DNA of 64,000 nucleotides, taken from Seriola aureovittata (taxonomy: Eukaryota > Chordata > Actinopteri > Carangiformes > Carangidae). Both the position numbers and the translations under genes were made by a program. The notes below the pieces were generated by a model, which saw only the letters and a list, made by a program, of their open reading frames with translations, searched no databases and had not been told where the DNA came from. Shown in pieces: positions 34,421 through 47,606 of this stretch (positions are counted from its first letter, which is position 1; every line of letters starts with the position of its first letter). The DNA is taken from NCBI RefSeq assembly GCF_021018895.1, contig NC_079384.1, positions 2,912,140 to 2,976,139 on the forward strand, read 5' to 3'.

Positions 34421-35349
34421 AAGAGGAATCTTAAAGGAAGAGAGATCAGAAGAGAGATGCTGATAGTGGAACGGAAAAAGGAAGACGAGGACAGATTATT
34501 GGTAAAACAGTCGCAGAAAGAGGAGAGAGACGGAAACAAAAGTACATTACGTTTCCCCACTGTCCCAGACGAGCTGAGAGAGATTCACTTCTCTGACACT
34601 GCAGTCTACTGACTGATATCAGCATCTTTACCCATCCCTGCAAAAGTTTGTCGTTTCAATAGCTGCCAGTAAGTGATATGTTCAGAGGAAAGTTAAGGCT
34701 CAGCTAAATGAGATTCCTCGTCTCTCTGTGCCCCCTGGTGTCACAGATCAGCCACGTTGTTCAGTGTCAGATTAAGCGATATCGTGTTGTTATATTCTGG
34801 GCATTGAAGTTCCAACACATTTTCTAACTGTCCTCCCTCCCTCTCCATCCGGAGCTGCCGACGGTGAAATGGCACACTGCTGCTTTGAACTCTGTGTATT
34901 ACAGTGTTCATGAGACTATATTGTTATTAACCCGACGCCCGTTGCTTTTTTTATTGTGAGAGCGATGTGCTTGTCTGATCGGCTGCTCACAGATCAGATC
35001 TGAAAGCGTGCTCTAGATTTTTGGACCATTTAATACTTTATAATGTCGGACGCAGAACACAAACCCATTCACAATTTATAATAAAACAAATATATTGGAT
35101 GTGGTGTCAACAGCAGTGTCACTCTTCTGTCATATGGCTGTGATGTACCATATAAAACAAACCTTCTCATTAAAGTAACAGCAGCAAATCTTTCTTACAT
35201 CTTAAATTCAGGGCCTGTGCTGTTTTTATGATTATGATGTGATTCGTGTGTATAATGCTGCAGTATCATAACTGATCTGAGAAATGGTGGGAGCCGAGTC
35301 AAAGTCACCTTGACGAGCGCACTTGCTAACAAGCTTCCCAGTTAACGAA

Positions 35350-35670
35350 AAAAAAAAAACCAGCCCCCTGGAACCAGTTGCTGCGTCTGACCCGCCGTGT
35401 CGCCTCGGATGAAACCGCCTGCTATAATTGGAAAGTAAGCGAGGTGGAACAGAATGAAATGAAACCTTTACAATTATTAATCAAGCCGCTGCTCCCACTA
35501 TAAGTAGCGCAATTATGCCTGTAAAACCAGTGCTTCCATTAAGTCCAGCGCGGCGCTGAGCTTTGAAGCATATGTTAAGATTCAATTCAAATCAAAGGCC
35601 GCAGTAATTAGTCTTCCTGGCCTTTTTACTTCCTCTCTGGTAAATGACCTACTGATTTCTAACCTGGAGA
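35350..35670. other. Candidate conserved non-coding element in slc39a11 intron 3
   Basis: Repeat-free stretch with TTACAATTATTAATCAAGCC, GCGCAATTATGCCTG and GGCCGCAGTAATTAGTCTTC. It mixes AT-rich homeobox motifs with balanced GC and has no coding frame. Confidence 0.3.
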
Positions 35671-35850
35671 TTCTCTCTGTACGCTCAAACACAAAACAGG
35701 CACACGTGTCGAAAGTTTCCCACCCGCCTCACTACAGAGATCTGGTGCAACCAATCAGCTTCATTGACGTGCAGGGCCTCACAACATGCATTTTTGAGGT
35801 GTGTGCTTGCTACTTCCTGGACGCTTCTCTGCAGAGATCTGCAGAGATGT

Positions 35851-35894
35851 TGGGGGTGGGGGTGGGGGTGGGGGTGGGGGTGGGGGTGGGGGGG
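35851..35894 (+). repeat. (GGGGGT)7 repeat, G-quadruplex candidate
   Basis: Seven runs of five or more G separated by single T on the transcribed-RNA-sense strand of slc39a11 intron 3. Confidence 0.93.
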
Positions 35895-37365
35895 CCTGTG
35901 CAGAGGAGAGCTGCACCCAGTCTGGTCAACATTGAAGCTGAAGGTGCAGCAGCCGAAAGTTGATCTCAGATGACTGACATCGGTCTGTTTGTGTCAAAGA
36001 TCAGAGAGTTAAAGTAAAGAAAAGTGCCACTGCTCTTTCTTTTTAACTGTAATTATATTTATATTTTACTGTCGTTCTATAATTCTCATAGATTTTCTTA
36101 CAACAAAAATACCTTGTGATACTATTTTAAGGCCGTATCGCACTGGGGCAAACGGCTAAAAAAAAGATTCAGTTCGGGAGCATCGAGGCGGTTCATGTTG
36201 TAAACAGAAAAACAGGATGAGATCATTTTGGGAAGCAAGTAAAGGATCATTTGTCCTCTGCGGTCATGATGGGGATGTGATTGCTGTCAAGCTTTCAGTT
36301 CAACATGAAGGAGGCAGGAATAAAACTGCAGAGTTTACAGTAAATCACAAGTTTTCAACTCCCAGAGTTCCACACGAAGTGAGTTGCAATCAGTTTTGAC
36401 AACGGCCTGATGTCGGCGGTTACATTACTGTCGAGTGCCGGAGCCGACTGCAGCCTGACAATATGCTTCCATTACTTTTGATTGGCAGGGCTGAACACGG
36501 TTTCGTGTTTCACATTTTCGGCGCTGACGGCGTTTCAGGAAGCGGCATGAGAGGATCTACGAGGAACACAAACGGAATAAGAATCGGCACGCTGCAGCTT
36601 TTCAGTGATAAACAGCAGAGGCTGCGGATACGCTGTGCATACGTGTAGCATGAAAAGAAATACTAGTGTGTGCAGGGATACTGAACCACCACCCCCCCCC
36701 CCCTTCTCCTCTTCTGTTTGGACTTGATGATACAAACAGACTGGGCTTTGAAGAGAAAGATGCTTTGAGGGCAATTTACCTATGAGGATGCTGAACACAC
36801 ACATATCATGAACATACACACACACACTTCAAACTTCAAGAGACTTCGGCCTCGAGTTTTAAGGGAGGGGAAGTTAATGTTTATTGACAATATAAAACTG
36901 ATGTGTTTTAGGTTCCACTAAGACCACTCGGCTCCTCGGCAGTAAAACCTCACAAACAATCGGCTTCATTCAAGAACATTTTCATATTCTTATCCTGAAA
37001 CTCTCTCGCTTCCCTTTTATAAAGTTTGTTTTTTATGATTGTTTCAAGTCCTCGTTACATCTTGATGAATGCTTCTTGTTGATGAGTGTGTCTTGAGTCG
37101 ATCATTAGCATAATCAACGCCCCCAGATTGCTATATAAGGCGTGCCTGTAATTACTCATACAAATGTTGCCCAGCTAATTTATATATTCTCCTTTTGTTG
37201 TCAGCAGATAATCAGTTGTATTAGGAGACCTGAAATAATTGAACTGTGACGTGAATAAAGAAGAAAAAAAATGGCTGCTATAAATTTCTGAAAATTGGAA
37301 CCTGATAAAAAGTTTTATCTTTTTTAAAAAATTTTTATTCATCTCCCTCCTTTTGCCTCTCCCAG

Positions 37366-37524
37366 GTAATGTTGGCTGCTTCCTATTGGTCGTTACTTGC
37401 CCCGGCGATCGACATGGCAGAGGATTCTGGGAAGTACGGCTCGTTTGCTTTCGTGCCCGTGGCTGTGGGATTCACACTTGGTGCAGCCTTTGTTTATTTT
37501 GCTGACCTGGCCATGCCCCTGCTG
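37366..37524 (+). CDS. slc39a11: ZIP11 zinc transporter, third coding exon (residues 50-102)
   Basis: A 159-bp exon encoding 53 residues that begin VMLAASYWSLLAPAIDMAED, then GKYGSFAFVPVAVGFTLGAA, and end FADLAMPLL. This is the TM2-TM3 region of ZIP11. The acceptor is pyrimidine-rich (tgcctctcccag|GTA) and the donor is consensus (CTG|gtaaga). Both ends are phase 0. The three coding exons give 102 residues of a protein usually about 335-345 long. The metal-binding helices with the HNxPEG motifs lie in later exons beyond the right edge. Confidence 0.97.
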
Positions 37525-38411
37525 GTAAGAACCTCACTCTAATATGATAATATTATATATATATATATAATAATAATATAAGATAATAATAATAATGAGA
37601 ATCATGTTCATACATAAACTGGAAAGACAAACCCGCATTTGATTCCCTTCAGGGATACAATAAGTTCTTACAGATGAAAAGGATGTGAAGGAGTGAAAGA
37701 AAGGCAAGACTGTGTGTAATAGTGAGAATTGTTGTACCTGCTTAAAGTCACAGCACAACAGCAGAAAATAGACAAAGTGGAACAGAATGACCTTGTCGTG
37801 TTGAGGGCTCAGACTCTCTGCCTGTCTTCCTCGGAGAAGTTTGTACGAGCGACTGGATGCTACTTGAGTTGATTCAGTGTTATTGTGACACTGAACAAGA
37901 TTGTCCTTTGTTCAACTTGAGCCTGTGCCGGTCTTTTGTGTGGCTCAGATAATGGCATAATTGCTGATGAATACAAAACAAGAGAATGGAAATTAGTCTG
38001 TTAGTGAAATTAGTCTTGGAGGATTAAGCAATGAGGAGTTACCAGCTGTTTCTGAATCTTTTGAAAATCCTGATAGTGTACGGCCGTCGGTCTTCACATG
38101 ATGTTTAGCTTTTCTGCTGTTTATTTCTGGCTGTTGTGTGTGTGTGTTTGTGTGTGTGTGGTCTCAAGAGAGCGATGTTTAATTTGACCTTGAACTGGTC
38201 ATCCTGTTGGACTGTTTCTTTATACTTTCAAAATAAAAGCCCAGGCAGTGGCAATTTTTAAGCCGTGTTCGGTTTCTGAAGTATCTTTAAAAAAAAAAAT
38301 CAAAATGCATTGACACTCAATGGCTCAAGTCATATTCAATTTGATGCTGAATGATCCAGTTTTTTGCCTGGACCAACCACGGGCCAGTGCTACATCCACA
38401 AATGTCTGTGA

Positions 38412-38467
38412 CTGAGTGAGTGAGTGAGTGAGTGAGTGAGTGAGTGAGTGAGTGAGTGAGTGAGTGA
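38412..38467. repeat. (GAGT)14 microsatellite
   Basis: Perfect tetranucleotide repeat of about 56 bp. Confidence 0.97.
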
Positions 38468-39054
38468 AGAAGTTACACCATTGTCGGCTAGCCGGATGTT
38501 GGACTTTTCCCATTGGGCTGTTGCTCTTTCAAAATGATTTGGCACAAACACTTTCTATTACGTCATTACAGTGGCTCCATGACAGTTTTCAACTCAGCTA
38601 AAGTTTCTGCATCGTAACATTCTTGTAACAGTTTCAAATTAAAAGTCCTCTGGCGTTCCACTGGACAGAAACCCTTTATTTCTTACCAGCACCCATTTCC
38701 GTTTGTTGGCGTTCTCCCGGTCCGATTAAAGATCAGTTTAAATGTTCAAATATACTTTTACTGTCAGCACTTGTGCTCCTGTGACATTAGCCTATTTATT
38801 TTTTTATGTTGACAGGACGTTGTGCTTTTGCATTTTGTGATTTATTTTCCATTAAATGTTGAATTTTATCAATGAGAGATTTTTGCCGAGTGGCACTATC
38901 CATGGTCCTGAAAGTGTGATTTAACTCTACCATGTTAAATTAGTATTTAAACATTCATACACTGTCCAGCCACATACTAGATTTATACCTAGTCTTGTTC
39001 ATGTTTACTCAGATTGATTTAAAAGCCGTTACTAGCTTTATACAGCAGTGGCCA

Positions 39055-39120
39055 TGTTACATTACAGCATTTACATTTACCAGCAGATGCTTTTATCCAA
39101 AGCAAATTAGAAGTGTGGGA
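39055..39120 (+). repeat. Short teleost-type repeat (CAGATGCTTTTATCCAAAGC)
   Basis: ATTTACATTTACCAGCAGAT followed by GCTTTTATCCAAAGCAAATT closely resembles a motif found very often in teleost genomes (from memory). Only the core is present. Confidence 0.5.
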
Positions 39121-42100
39121 CATCACTAAAGCTTCAGTGCTCTTCTGAACCAGTTATAAGGTTTTTTTATTTCTTCTTTTTCTGTTTTTATGAATAATTT
39201 TAACAGAGAAAATGATGAGAACCAACCATGAATCAGTTCCCTGACCTCAGAACTCAAGTGAGCCTGATAAGGTCGGTTTTACTGAAAAAAACTGATGGTT
39301 CAAACAAAGAAGAATGATTATGATGATAATAATAATGATGCAATGATTATAATTATTATGGACTCTGGCTATATTCAAAATGACAGCATTTCCAGTGGTA
39401 TGTCCAGTGGATGTATGAATAAACTAGGCAACAGTAAGCAGATCAGTTTTATCCCCAGAATTTAGCTGAACTTCAATCCTCAGTGCAGATCCACACAATA
39501 AATGAAACTAGTCTTAAAGGCACACAGTATGTAAATCACATGTTGTCCTGAATAGTCATAAGGTTGGACTTAACCCTAACATCCCAGACGTGGGTGTTTC
39601 CTGTGCTCAGAAACTGCCCAAGCAGCTGGAAAGAGCAGAGACGACTGCACGATCAAATCTGATTCTGCTCCTACAAATCTGTGCATGTTCATTCTCATAT
39701 GTCGACCTGCCGACTCCTTTGCAAAGCCAAGTGGGCGAGGTTGCATAATGATCCACAATATGATGAATTGCCGGATTGCGTATAAAAAAAACTAAGTTAA
39801 ACTAAGCTAACTAAGTTAACTATTGACCAGGTCAAAACCGAGTATATGGCTGAACTGCATATGGTCAGTGTGTGTCCGTCACACTCTGCAGCTCTCTCTT
39901 GCTCCGTGTGTCTCCTGTTATTCCTCTCCCTCCTTCAGTAATAATGAAAGCAGTTTATTTGCCGCAATGGAGGTGAGGCTCGGTGTATCGGAAGTGCTCC
40001 TCCGCTTCCCCTGCAGCTTCAGCGCAGCCTTGAAACCAGGGCGGCTGGGTGAACAAGAGGTGTAGCCCTAAGCCACACAGTTGGCACCCATCCACAGTCC
40101 AGCCTTATACCTGGTTTGTACCTTTTAAATTCTCTAAATCCAACGACAAATGCGCTCAGTTGGACATTCGCCATTATAGGGCTGACGCTGCTGCTGCAGT
40201 CAAGCAAAAAAAGACTTGAAAGGACCAAAGAAGTCTGAACTCAACAGGATAAATTGAGACAGCCATGTTCTTAGGAACTCAAATTAGAAGAAGGTCCTTT
40301 TCAAATTCTTTCCTTTTTGTCAGTTTTTTCCCTGTGAGTCGAACATAATTACATGTTCCTTTTTTTAGAAGACTTCCTCAGAAAGGGACATATGAGGAAA
40401 TCAGGGATCTAGGAACTAAATTATTACCCTAATTATTACAAAAGTTGTCTCAATTATGGTTTCTTTTGTTTGACTGTCAGATCGACTCCTACACAAAAAA
40501 TGGGTTATTCAGCTTCTGGAAGAGGAAACAGCTTGAAACAAAGTTTAATGAGCTTTAGATGGCCTCTTATTATGTCGATGCTGCTAGTGCTGCACTCCAG
40601 TACGGTCTCGGTCTGAAGTCCAGTGTCAGGGTGTTTATGTTTCTTTTTCCACCTTGGACTTATCTCAAACTCTCGGGTGTTTTTTCACAAAATGACCAAT
40701 TCATTCCTGTTCTCCTGTGTGTGTGTGTGTGTGTGTGAGTGTGTGAGATCATAAAATATACAAATAGCACCGCCAACACCAACAGTGACACTCCTTTCAT
40801 CAGGAATATGTGATTGTGAGGTTGCCAGCGCTGGTGGTCCACCTGCAGCAAATAACGCAAGCATTAGCTGCTAATACTTCCAAAGCACACCGGCCTCATA
40901 CCCGTCCTCCTCTCGGTTTAAAGTAATAACTAAACTAAGCTGTATTGTGTTTGAATTGGATTATGGACCATGTATCTCGTCAGGTGTCAGATAATCTGAA
41001 GATGGATGCACCCAGAGCCATGGCAGAGTTATTAGAAATACTAATCTCAGTTTTCCTGCATGAAGGTTTCAAAGGCGTCTAATACACCCAATACTAAATA
41101 TATTTATTTTTATTTATTTATTCTTTTTAAATGAAATTAAAAAATATGATGTAAAATCTCAAGCCACCATTTGCAGTTTGGTGCCGTAAGTCAATAATTT
41201 GAACCTTTGTTGTTTTTGGTCTTAGTCGTGACTTGGACTCATTTGGCCTCAACTGAAGTGATCTACAATTACTGCCATTTATGACTCGGTTCACTCATTA
41301 TTCTAATGCGACGCTCTGTGCAGCCCTGCTTGGAATCTAATGCATTTTTGATTAATCACCCTTTTAGCAGGGGAATGAGAAAGTGAAGCGTTGATGTATG
41401 TCAGCGTTTAAAAAAGCCTTGAATTACAAAAAGCTGAATCCAACAGTTTGAGATTCAGTAATTCTCTGTTGACAGTTGCCTCTTATTTTAACAACGTGTG
41501 AAGATCGCGTCAAATCGTTTCTCAGCCCTTCTCCCGACCTGAGTTCATCAGAACGGGGACGAGCGGGAGACGGGACGGAGACGGGCAGAAACGCGATGCC
41601 GCCACTACGGTCGGAGCAGCAGAGAACAGCTGTTGCCTTAAGCTCCCGCAGTCATACCAGGACAGCGGCGATGACACGAATTACATATGAAGGAGCGGCT
41701 GACAGATCACCGTCATGCACACTCATACAAGATGACACACGCTCATGTAACACAGCACATACACACACATCGTCCACTGATCTTTTAGTCAACCACAACT
41801 CTTAAAGCTTAATAGGAGATTGCTGCTCGGTGCTGATAACGTCCTGTTGATCGGGGTGAATTAACTTAGAATTAAAAGTTATATATGTCCATGTGAAGTC
41901 ACTGCTGCTAGAATAGCACTAGTCATGTTATGATGTATACAGTCCTAAATAAAATTAGAGCTGAGACAGTCACAAAATCACATTGTCAATTAATTGTCCG
42001 TATTATTTTTATGTGCAAAAAGGAAACAAGCTTAAACTCCTGTCCCCAAATATAAATACTTGCTGCCGCTTTCATTCCTTAAAAATTTAAAACCTTTGTT

Positions 42101-44005
42101 CCAATTAAACAATGAAATTGTTCTGGCCTGTTCAAATTCAACATCCAGGTTTTCTCTCTGAGGGCAACAGACCATCTGCTTTGCACAATATGTGTTAGTT
42201 TGAATGCGTTTGATCTTTGTCACTGGGCTCCAGAACCAAACGCACCATCTGAGAAACTCTTTGAGAAAATAAGAGGCTGATTTAAGCAACTATGAAACCA
42301 ACCAGTAGGTCTTCATCGGCTGTGTTGTGTAACAGTGTGACTGTAAACATTTCAACTGATTTAGTTTTGAGTTTCTGGATCCCTCTGCCTTCAGCTTTAG
42401 GTCCAGGATGAACTGGATTTCATCAAATAAACTGGACAGCAGTCTGGATGATTTCAGCTGTAGAGCGTTGACACAGCTATAAAGAAATAAGCGCCACTAA
42501 AGATATTAAGATGAAAAATGATCTTGTCGGACTAGAAGAAGAGGAACTTTCTGCTCTTAGATAATGATTAGACACTCACTTACCAGCTGCACTGAGACTC
42601 TGCTTAGCCTTACTGGTAGCTGTTAAGAATTACATGTAGTCATTTCCCGCCTCTGCTCTCGACTCAGCGGGGGCTAATTGGGCCGGCTGACCGTCCCGCC
42701 TGAAAACCACCCATGCAGCGGTTCGGTAACTGCGCTCTCCTGGCAGCCTGGAGGCACAGGGGATGGAAATGAACGTGCTCTGAAAGACATCAGTATCAGT
42801 AGTGATGTAACTCTCTCCAGCCAATTTTATTTCTCAAGGTTGAGCGCTTTCACTGTGGGCACACGCTGGTCGGAAGAGTTTACAGCAGGACATGGTGTGT
42901 ATTCGTTGCAAGTTGTGCAATAGTGAGGTCGGGCAGAGTCGGGATCACGGAGGTTTGTTTTCTTCACCGCCATTACCGTCAGCTTCTCCCGGTTTGGATT
43001 CCTCCGGTGTCAGTCGTTCCGACGGACCAGGGGACCAGGGGATTAAAACTGGTAAATAACAGCGTTATTCCCTCTCTGTCGCCCCGACTCTCCCGTCTCT
43101 CTCACCGTAGCTTCTCAAATAAAGACAAACAATAACTAATAAAAAATAACTGATTCACCAACGCTCACAAGGAGGCGGGAAATTGATACAGAATATTTCA
43201 CATAAAGAGGAAATTGCTTGACATGACATTATGTGGAAGTAGATTCATTAATATATATACATATATAGAATAAAATAAAAAACACATTATTGAACTTCTT
43301 TTCCAAATTTTCCATTAAATTAATTTTATTTTTCATTTTTAATTTTATTTGAGTTCGGTAACAAACTTAAACATATTTAAAAGTGACACTCGCCCGTTCC
43401 CAGAGGAAATTAGTGAATGCGACAAGTTGTCTTCAGTCACTTGCAGATGCTACTTAATGAGAACGGACGGTTCTTGCATGAGGCCCAGTATCTGGGACTT
43501 TCATGTCTGTAAGTTATGAGCAGCTGTGCTCCATCACACATCCATCAAACCGAACTAGAGGGACAAATGTGAAGGATCAGGTCTTCAAATGTCACCAATC
43601 GCTGAGTTTTGAATCCACAATGCTTTGATCCAGAACATCTCGGTGTGCTGAACCTTACTTTGCTGTGATTAGCTGTGTTTGTGTGTTTTTGGCAGCGGAG
43701 TTCCCGACCTTGACTTAGTAGAGATGTAGAGTCTCTGAGGTTCTGCAGAAAGTGTGGTCTCTAGCTACAGGGAACCACTTGCAATTAAATTATTCCTCCG
43801 GCATCATTCATGTTGTTTTCATCTCTCGTGCTCTTTGTCTTTTCCGTTACATTTCTTTAAATGTGAAATCGTTCTTTTCCTCTTGATATTCCACCTCTTC
43901 ACCGACTCCCGTCTTCTTCATCTGCCCTTTTGCTTTCTGGGTGCCATGGTGACAGCAGTGGAAAACACCGGGCTGTGATAATAGCTTGCATGAAATCAAC
44001 TGGGA

Positions 44006-44008
<3 letters not shown>

Positions 44009-44062
<54 letters not shown>
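44009..44062. repeat. (CA)n microsatellite
   Basis: Perfect CA repeat of about 54 bp. Confidence 0.97.
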
Positions 44063-44064
<2 letters not shown>

Positions 44065-44439
44065 GGGGGGCCATCAGTGTTTGGACAGCTGCTGGTGCCA
44101 CTTTTACTGGCTCCTCAACAAACACAGGAACTGAATGAGAAGAATGATGGAGGAAGGGCAAGACGGAGAGAGAGGGAGAACTGCGGGGGGGGGGGGGCAG
44201 CGATAAGGTAACGGATGGAAACGAGGGAGGATGAGGGAGGTGGAGAGCGGGAGGGAAGCTGGCAGAGAGCAGGATGGAGCTCACGAGAGCTTTCAGACTT
44301 GGTGATGAAAACCAGATAACCAGGACTCTTCGTGATGGTTTCAATAAGACATTTTATCAACACTCCTGTTCTGCTCTTTCTTCTCACACGTGGAACACAG
44401 GCATCTAGAATTGATATTGGATCAGTGTCCGTCCGTCCG

Positions 44440-44680
44440 TCCGTCCCCGTCTTGTGAACGCGATATCTCGGTAACGCCGCGAGGGAATTTCTTTCAGATT
44501 TTGGCGCAAACATTCACTCGGAATCAAGGATGAACTGATTAGATTTTGGCGGTCAAAGGTCAAAGCTCACTGTAGCCATAACTCGAGACTTCACACAGCA
44601 GTTATGACAGAATTTCACACAAATGGTTCATATTTTATTGATTCTGGATAAACGAGGAATTTAACCTGAAACCGAGGCGG
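44440..44680 (+). repeat. GGTCAAAGGTCA interspersed repeat, copy C
   Basis: Contains GAACGCGATATCTCGG, GATGAACTGATTAGATTTTG and GGTCAAAGGTCAAAGCTCAC, in the same order and orientation as the other copies. Confidence 0.75.
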
Positions 44681-45239
44681 TGACAAAAACACATGCTCAA
44701 GACATTTTACATTATAAGAATACACTCTCTTGCAACCCCTCCCAGTTTCTGTCTTTCATTTGTTCCTTGGTCAAAGTCGTAAAGAGGATGGATGGTAAAG
44801 GGACAAGCTGTTGCAGGATGAAGTGGTTTTAGGAAGCGAGAGAAACAGTGACTCACTCATTCTTTTTCAAGCTCTCACTTCTCACGTGAAGATACGCTGT
44901 TTGCAGATATTTGCAGAGACTCTTGATGTATCTGCAAACCTTATTATCCTCCGAGGCCCGCCATCCCATCCGTCACTATAACAACAAAGAGTGGTCGTGG
45001 GGGCAAAGGAAGCGTTGGCAGCCTCGGGATGGGAGTGTTGCATCATGTTACACAGTATATCACCAGATCTGGGTTTCCTGTTCCCGGTGGGGGCAGTAAC
45101 CAATAACCAGAGCACAGCAAACACATGACAGCTTCACTGTTTGCTGTGTTTGGGGTATAGCTGTCTATAGCAGTGACTGACTGGGATGTTTAGTCATGGT
45201 TACCCAGGATGCAAATCTCAACGCTGTAACTGGGACGCT

Positions 45240-45480
45240 CCCCGTCCGTCCGTCTCATCTCATAAACGTCTCCACAGAACTTCTTCAAATTTGGTACAAC
45301 CATTTAGTAGGACTCAAGGATGAACTGATTAGATTTAGGGGGTCATAGGTCAAAGGTTACAGGCTTGGTGACTTCACAAAACACAATTTTGGCCTTGTTG
45401 TGACCGCAGTATCGCAGTACGCCTCAAAGGAACTTCTTCAAATTTGTCCACTTGGACTCAAGGTCGAACACTTCACTTCT
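45240..45480 (+). repeat. GGTCAAAGGTCA interspersed repeat, copy D
   Basis: Shares AACTTCTTCAAATTTG, GACTCAAGGATGAACTGATT and GGTCATAGGTCAAAGGTTAC with the other copies. It lies 0.8 kb from copy C in the same orientation. Confidence 0.75.
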
Positions 45481-45488
45481 CTCTGAAA

Positions 45489-45515
45489 AGAGAGAGAGAG
45501 AGAGAGAGAGAGAGA
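45489..45515. repeat. (GA)n microsatellite
   Basis: Perfect GA repeat at the end of repeat copy D. Confidence 0.93.
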
Positions 45516-46147
45516 ACTGAACTTCCCACCTGAAGTATTTTACTTCTCTGCGTCTAAAGTCGAAATCGTTAATGAGTAAAAACAAAAGTCACATGATGAA
45601 CTCACGATTAACAGTGTGAGAATGCGGCTAATGAAAAGAGTCAAATCAGCAGCTGCAGCAGAGAAGGAGCTGCTGATTTGGTTGCACCACGCGGCGACCA
45701 CAGCAAGTGTCCCAAATCAAACGCACCTGCCACGCTGCGTGAACCAACAGGTGCATGCTGGGTCTGGCGGTCCGGTGTGCACCGCCTTTCAGAGTGACGT
45801 TCAGTCAATTACGTGCAAAATAATGACTGATTGTTGCAACTCACTGTATAGCATCAACAACTGCTGTGTTACCTAGCAACGTAACATCTTCCCCGGATCG
45901 GTCGGTTATGTTTGATGCTGTTTGATTTACGCTCAGCTTAATATTGTTACAGAGATACAAATTATTTTTCAACGACAATAAAGATGCTTGACGCATCAAT
46001 GACGGTAGGTTTAATAACAGAAACATTCTCTGTCCACCTCTGGCTGTCGCCTCTGTGTTGATACTATAATGTGAACTGTGTGACGGATCTCGTAGCATGA
46101 GCATGACTGTGATTCTACAGCAGATAATCTGTAAGATTTCTTTCTAG

Positions 46148-46177
<30 letters not shown>
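46148..46177. repeat. (CA)n microsatellite
   Basis: Perfect CA repeat of about 30 bp. Confidence 0.95.
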
Positions 46178-46178
<1 letters not shown>

Positions 46179-47542
46179 AGGCTTAGCTGTCTGGAAGACA
46201 TATTCCTGCACAAACATTACATCCTCCTGGGAAAGCCGTATTTAATGAAAACACAAAAACTCTTTTGTATGTTTGTGTTGTTCTCTCTCAAAAACAAATT
46301 GGAGACGAGTGCTAAAGACACATGGCCTCGTTACCTTCGCTTGTCGCTTCCCTCCCACGTCTGCTGTCAAACAGCTTCCCTCCATCTCAGCAAGTCACTG
46401 CGAGTTATTACACCTCCACACAAAAGAGCTTAGCTGACTCTATTACACTATTTTGCATATATATAATGATGTAATGGAAATGGGCCTTCTGCTTGTCCAC
46501 TGTGCACTATTGTGTCGCTGCATATTGAATGAAACATGTCTGTTGGGAGATTTAAAATTCCAGGCCGGCTGTTTTTTGACCTCTCCATCTGATTGAATCC
46601 GTCCAACCTGGTAGCGATTCACTCAGCTTTGACTAATAGTGATTGATTGACACAAACAATAGAGGAAGTTTGAGTCTTGATAGATTTTTCTTTTCAATTT
46701 ATTACTCGCATGATTAGTCACTGCACTAAACAATGTAAGACAAAACTTATTGCTCTTTTTGTTTTTGGGACCTTCAAGGATGCTGATGATAAAAGACCTG
46801 CACAGAAAAGTCACAGCGACTTCTGACTTTACACAATTTAAACAATTGAATAAAAAATAAAAAAATAAATCATTTTAAAAAGAATAAAGACGATGACTTG
46901 TTAAACACCTCGATATTAGAAATGAGTATTTTGTCGTTTGTGCCGCAGGTTATTATGACCCATAGTTACGTTGTGTTGCTAGGCGACATCAAGTGGTTGT
47001 AGTAATTATGACAGGAGCGAAAGTCACAAACAAACACAGGAACAGTGTTCGATTCCCACGTGAAACCACGGTTCAATATTTGCAGTTCGATATTCACTCT
47101 CATGTTTTTCTTTCTGGAGTGACGGTTGGAAATTGCTTCTGGACGAGGTGTTTATGGCTAATTTGTAACTAATAAACTACTAAACATTTATAACTAGTGA
47201 AAGGAGCCTTATTGTAATAATTTTTACCAGTTATAAATAATAGTAACTCATTAGTAGGATTAATGAGTAGTAAGCATTAACTTCATCTTGCCAGATTTGA
47301 TACGATAATTTAACACAGAATTCACTCCTCCCAGTTCGAGTGCAGAACAGTTCTACAATGAACAGCCTCAAGTTTTACCTGTAAGATTCATGATTCATAA
47401 GAAAAGAGTGAGTCATAGTTCACTTATGGATTCCTGGTGCACCGCCGTGTCCTGCTGCTGACAGGCTGTCGGCTGGACCAGCGTCCGGCTCAAAGGTAGT
47501 TTTGGCCGACTTTTACTAACATTCAACATCAGCCGCCGCAGC

Positions 47543-47606
47543 GCTCTGCATCACTCTGCATCGCTCTGCATCACTCTGCATCACTCTGCATCACTCTGCA
47601 TCACTC
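47543..47606. repeat. 10-bp minisatellite (TCACTCTGCA)
   Basis: Six to seven tandem decamers with one A-to-G variant (TCGCTCTGCA). Confidence 0.93.

Larger units (their letters stand above)
24687..37365 (+). other. slc39a11 intron 3 (12.7 kb)
   Basis: Defined by the confident exons on both sides. It contains CA/TG microsatellites (24726-24772, 26326-26378, 26512-26541, 29871-29937), G-rich tracts (28177-28190, 35851-35894) and interspersed repeat copies (31240-31795, 33745-33970). Several stretches free of simple repeats have homeobox-like TAATTA or ATTAAT motifs (25480-25870, 34160-34420, 35350-35660). No additional exon of any gene was recognised on either strand. Confidence 0.9.

Noticed and set aside
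47040..47065. GTGTTCGATTCCCACG, resembling a tRNA T-loop
   Set aside because: Stem pairing fails and no cloverleaf can be drawn.
47155..47290. TAACTAATAAACTACT / AGTAACTCATTAGTAGG partial inverted repeats suggesting a MITE
   Set aside because: AT-rich, with imperfect arms and no second copy in the window; too weak to call.
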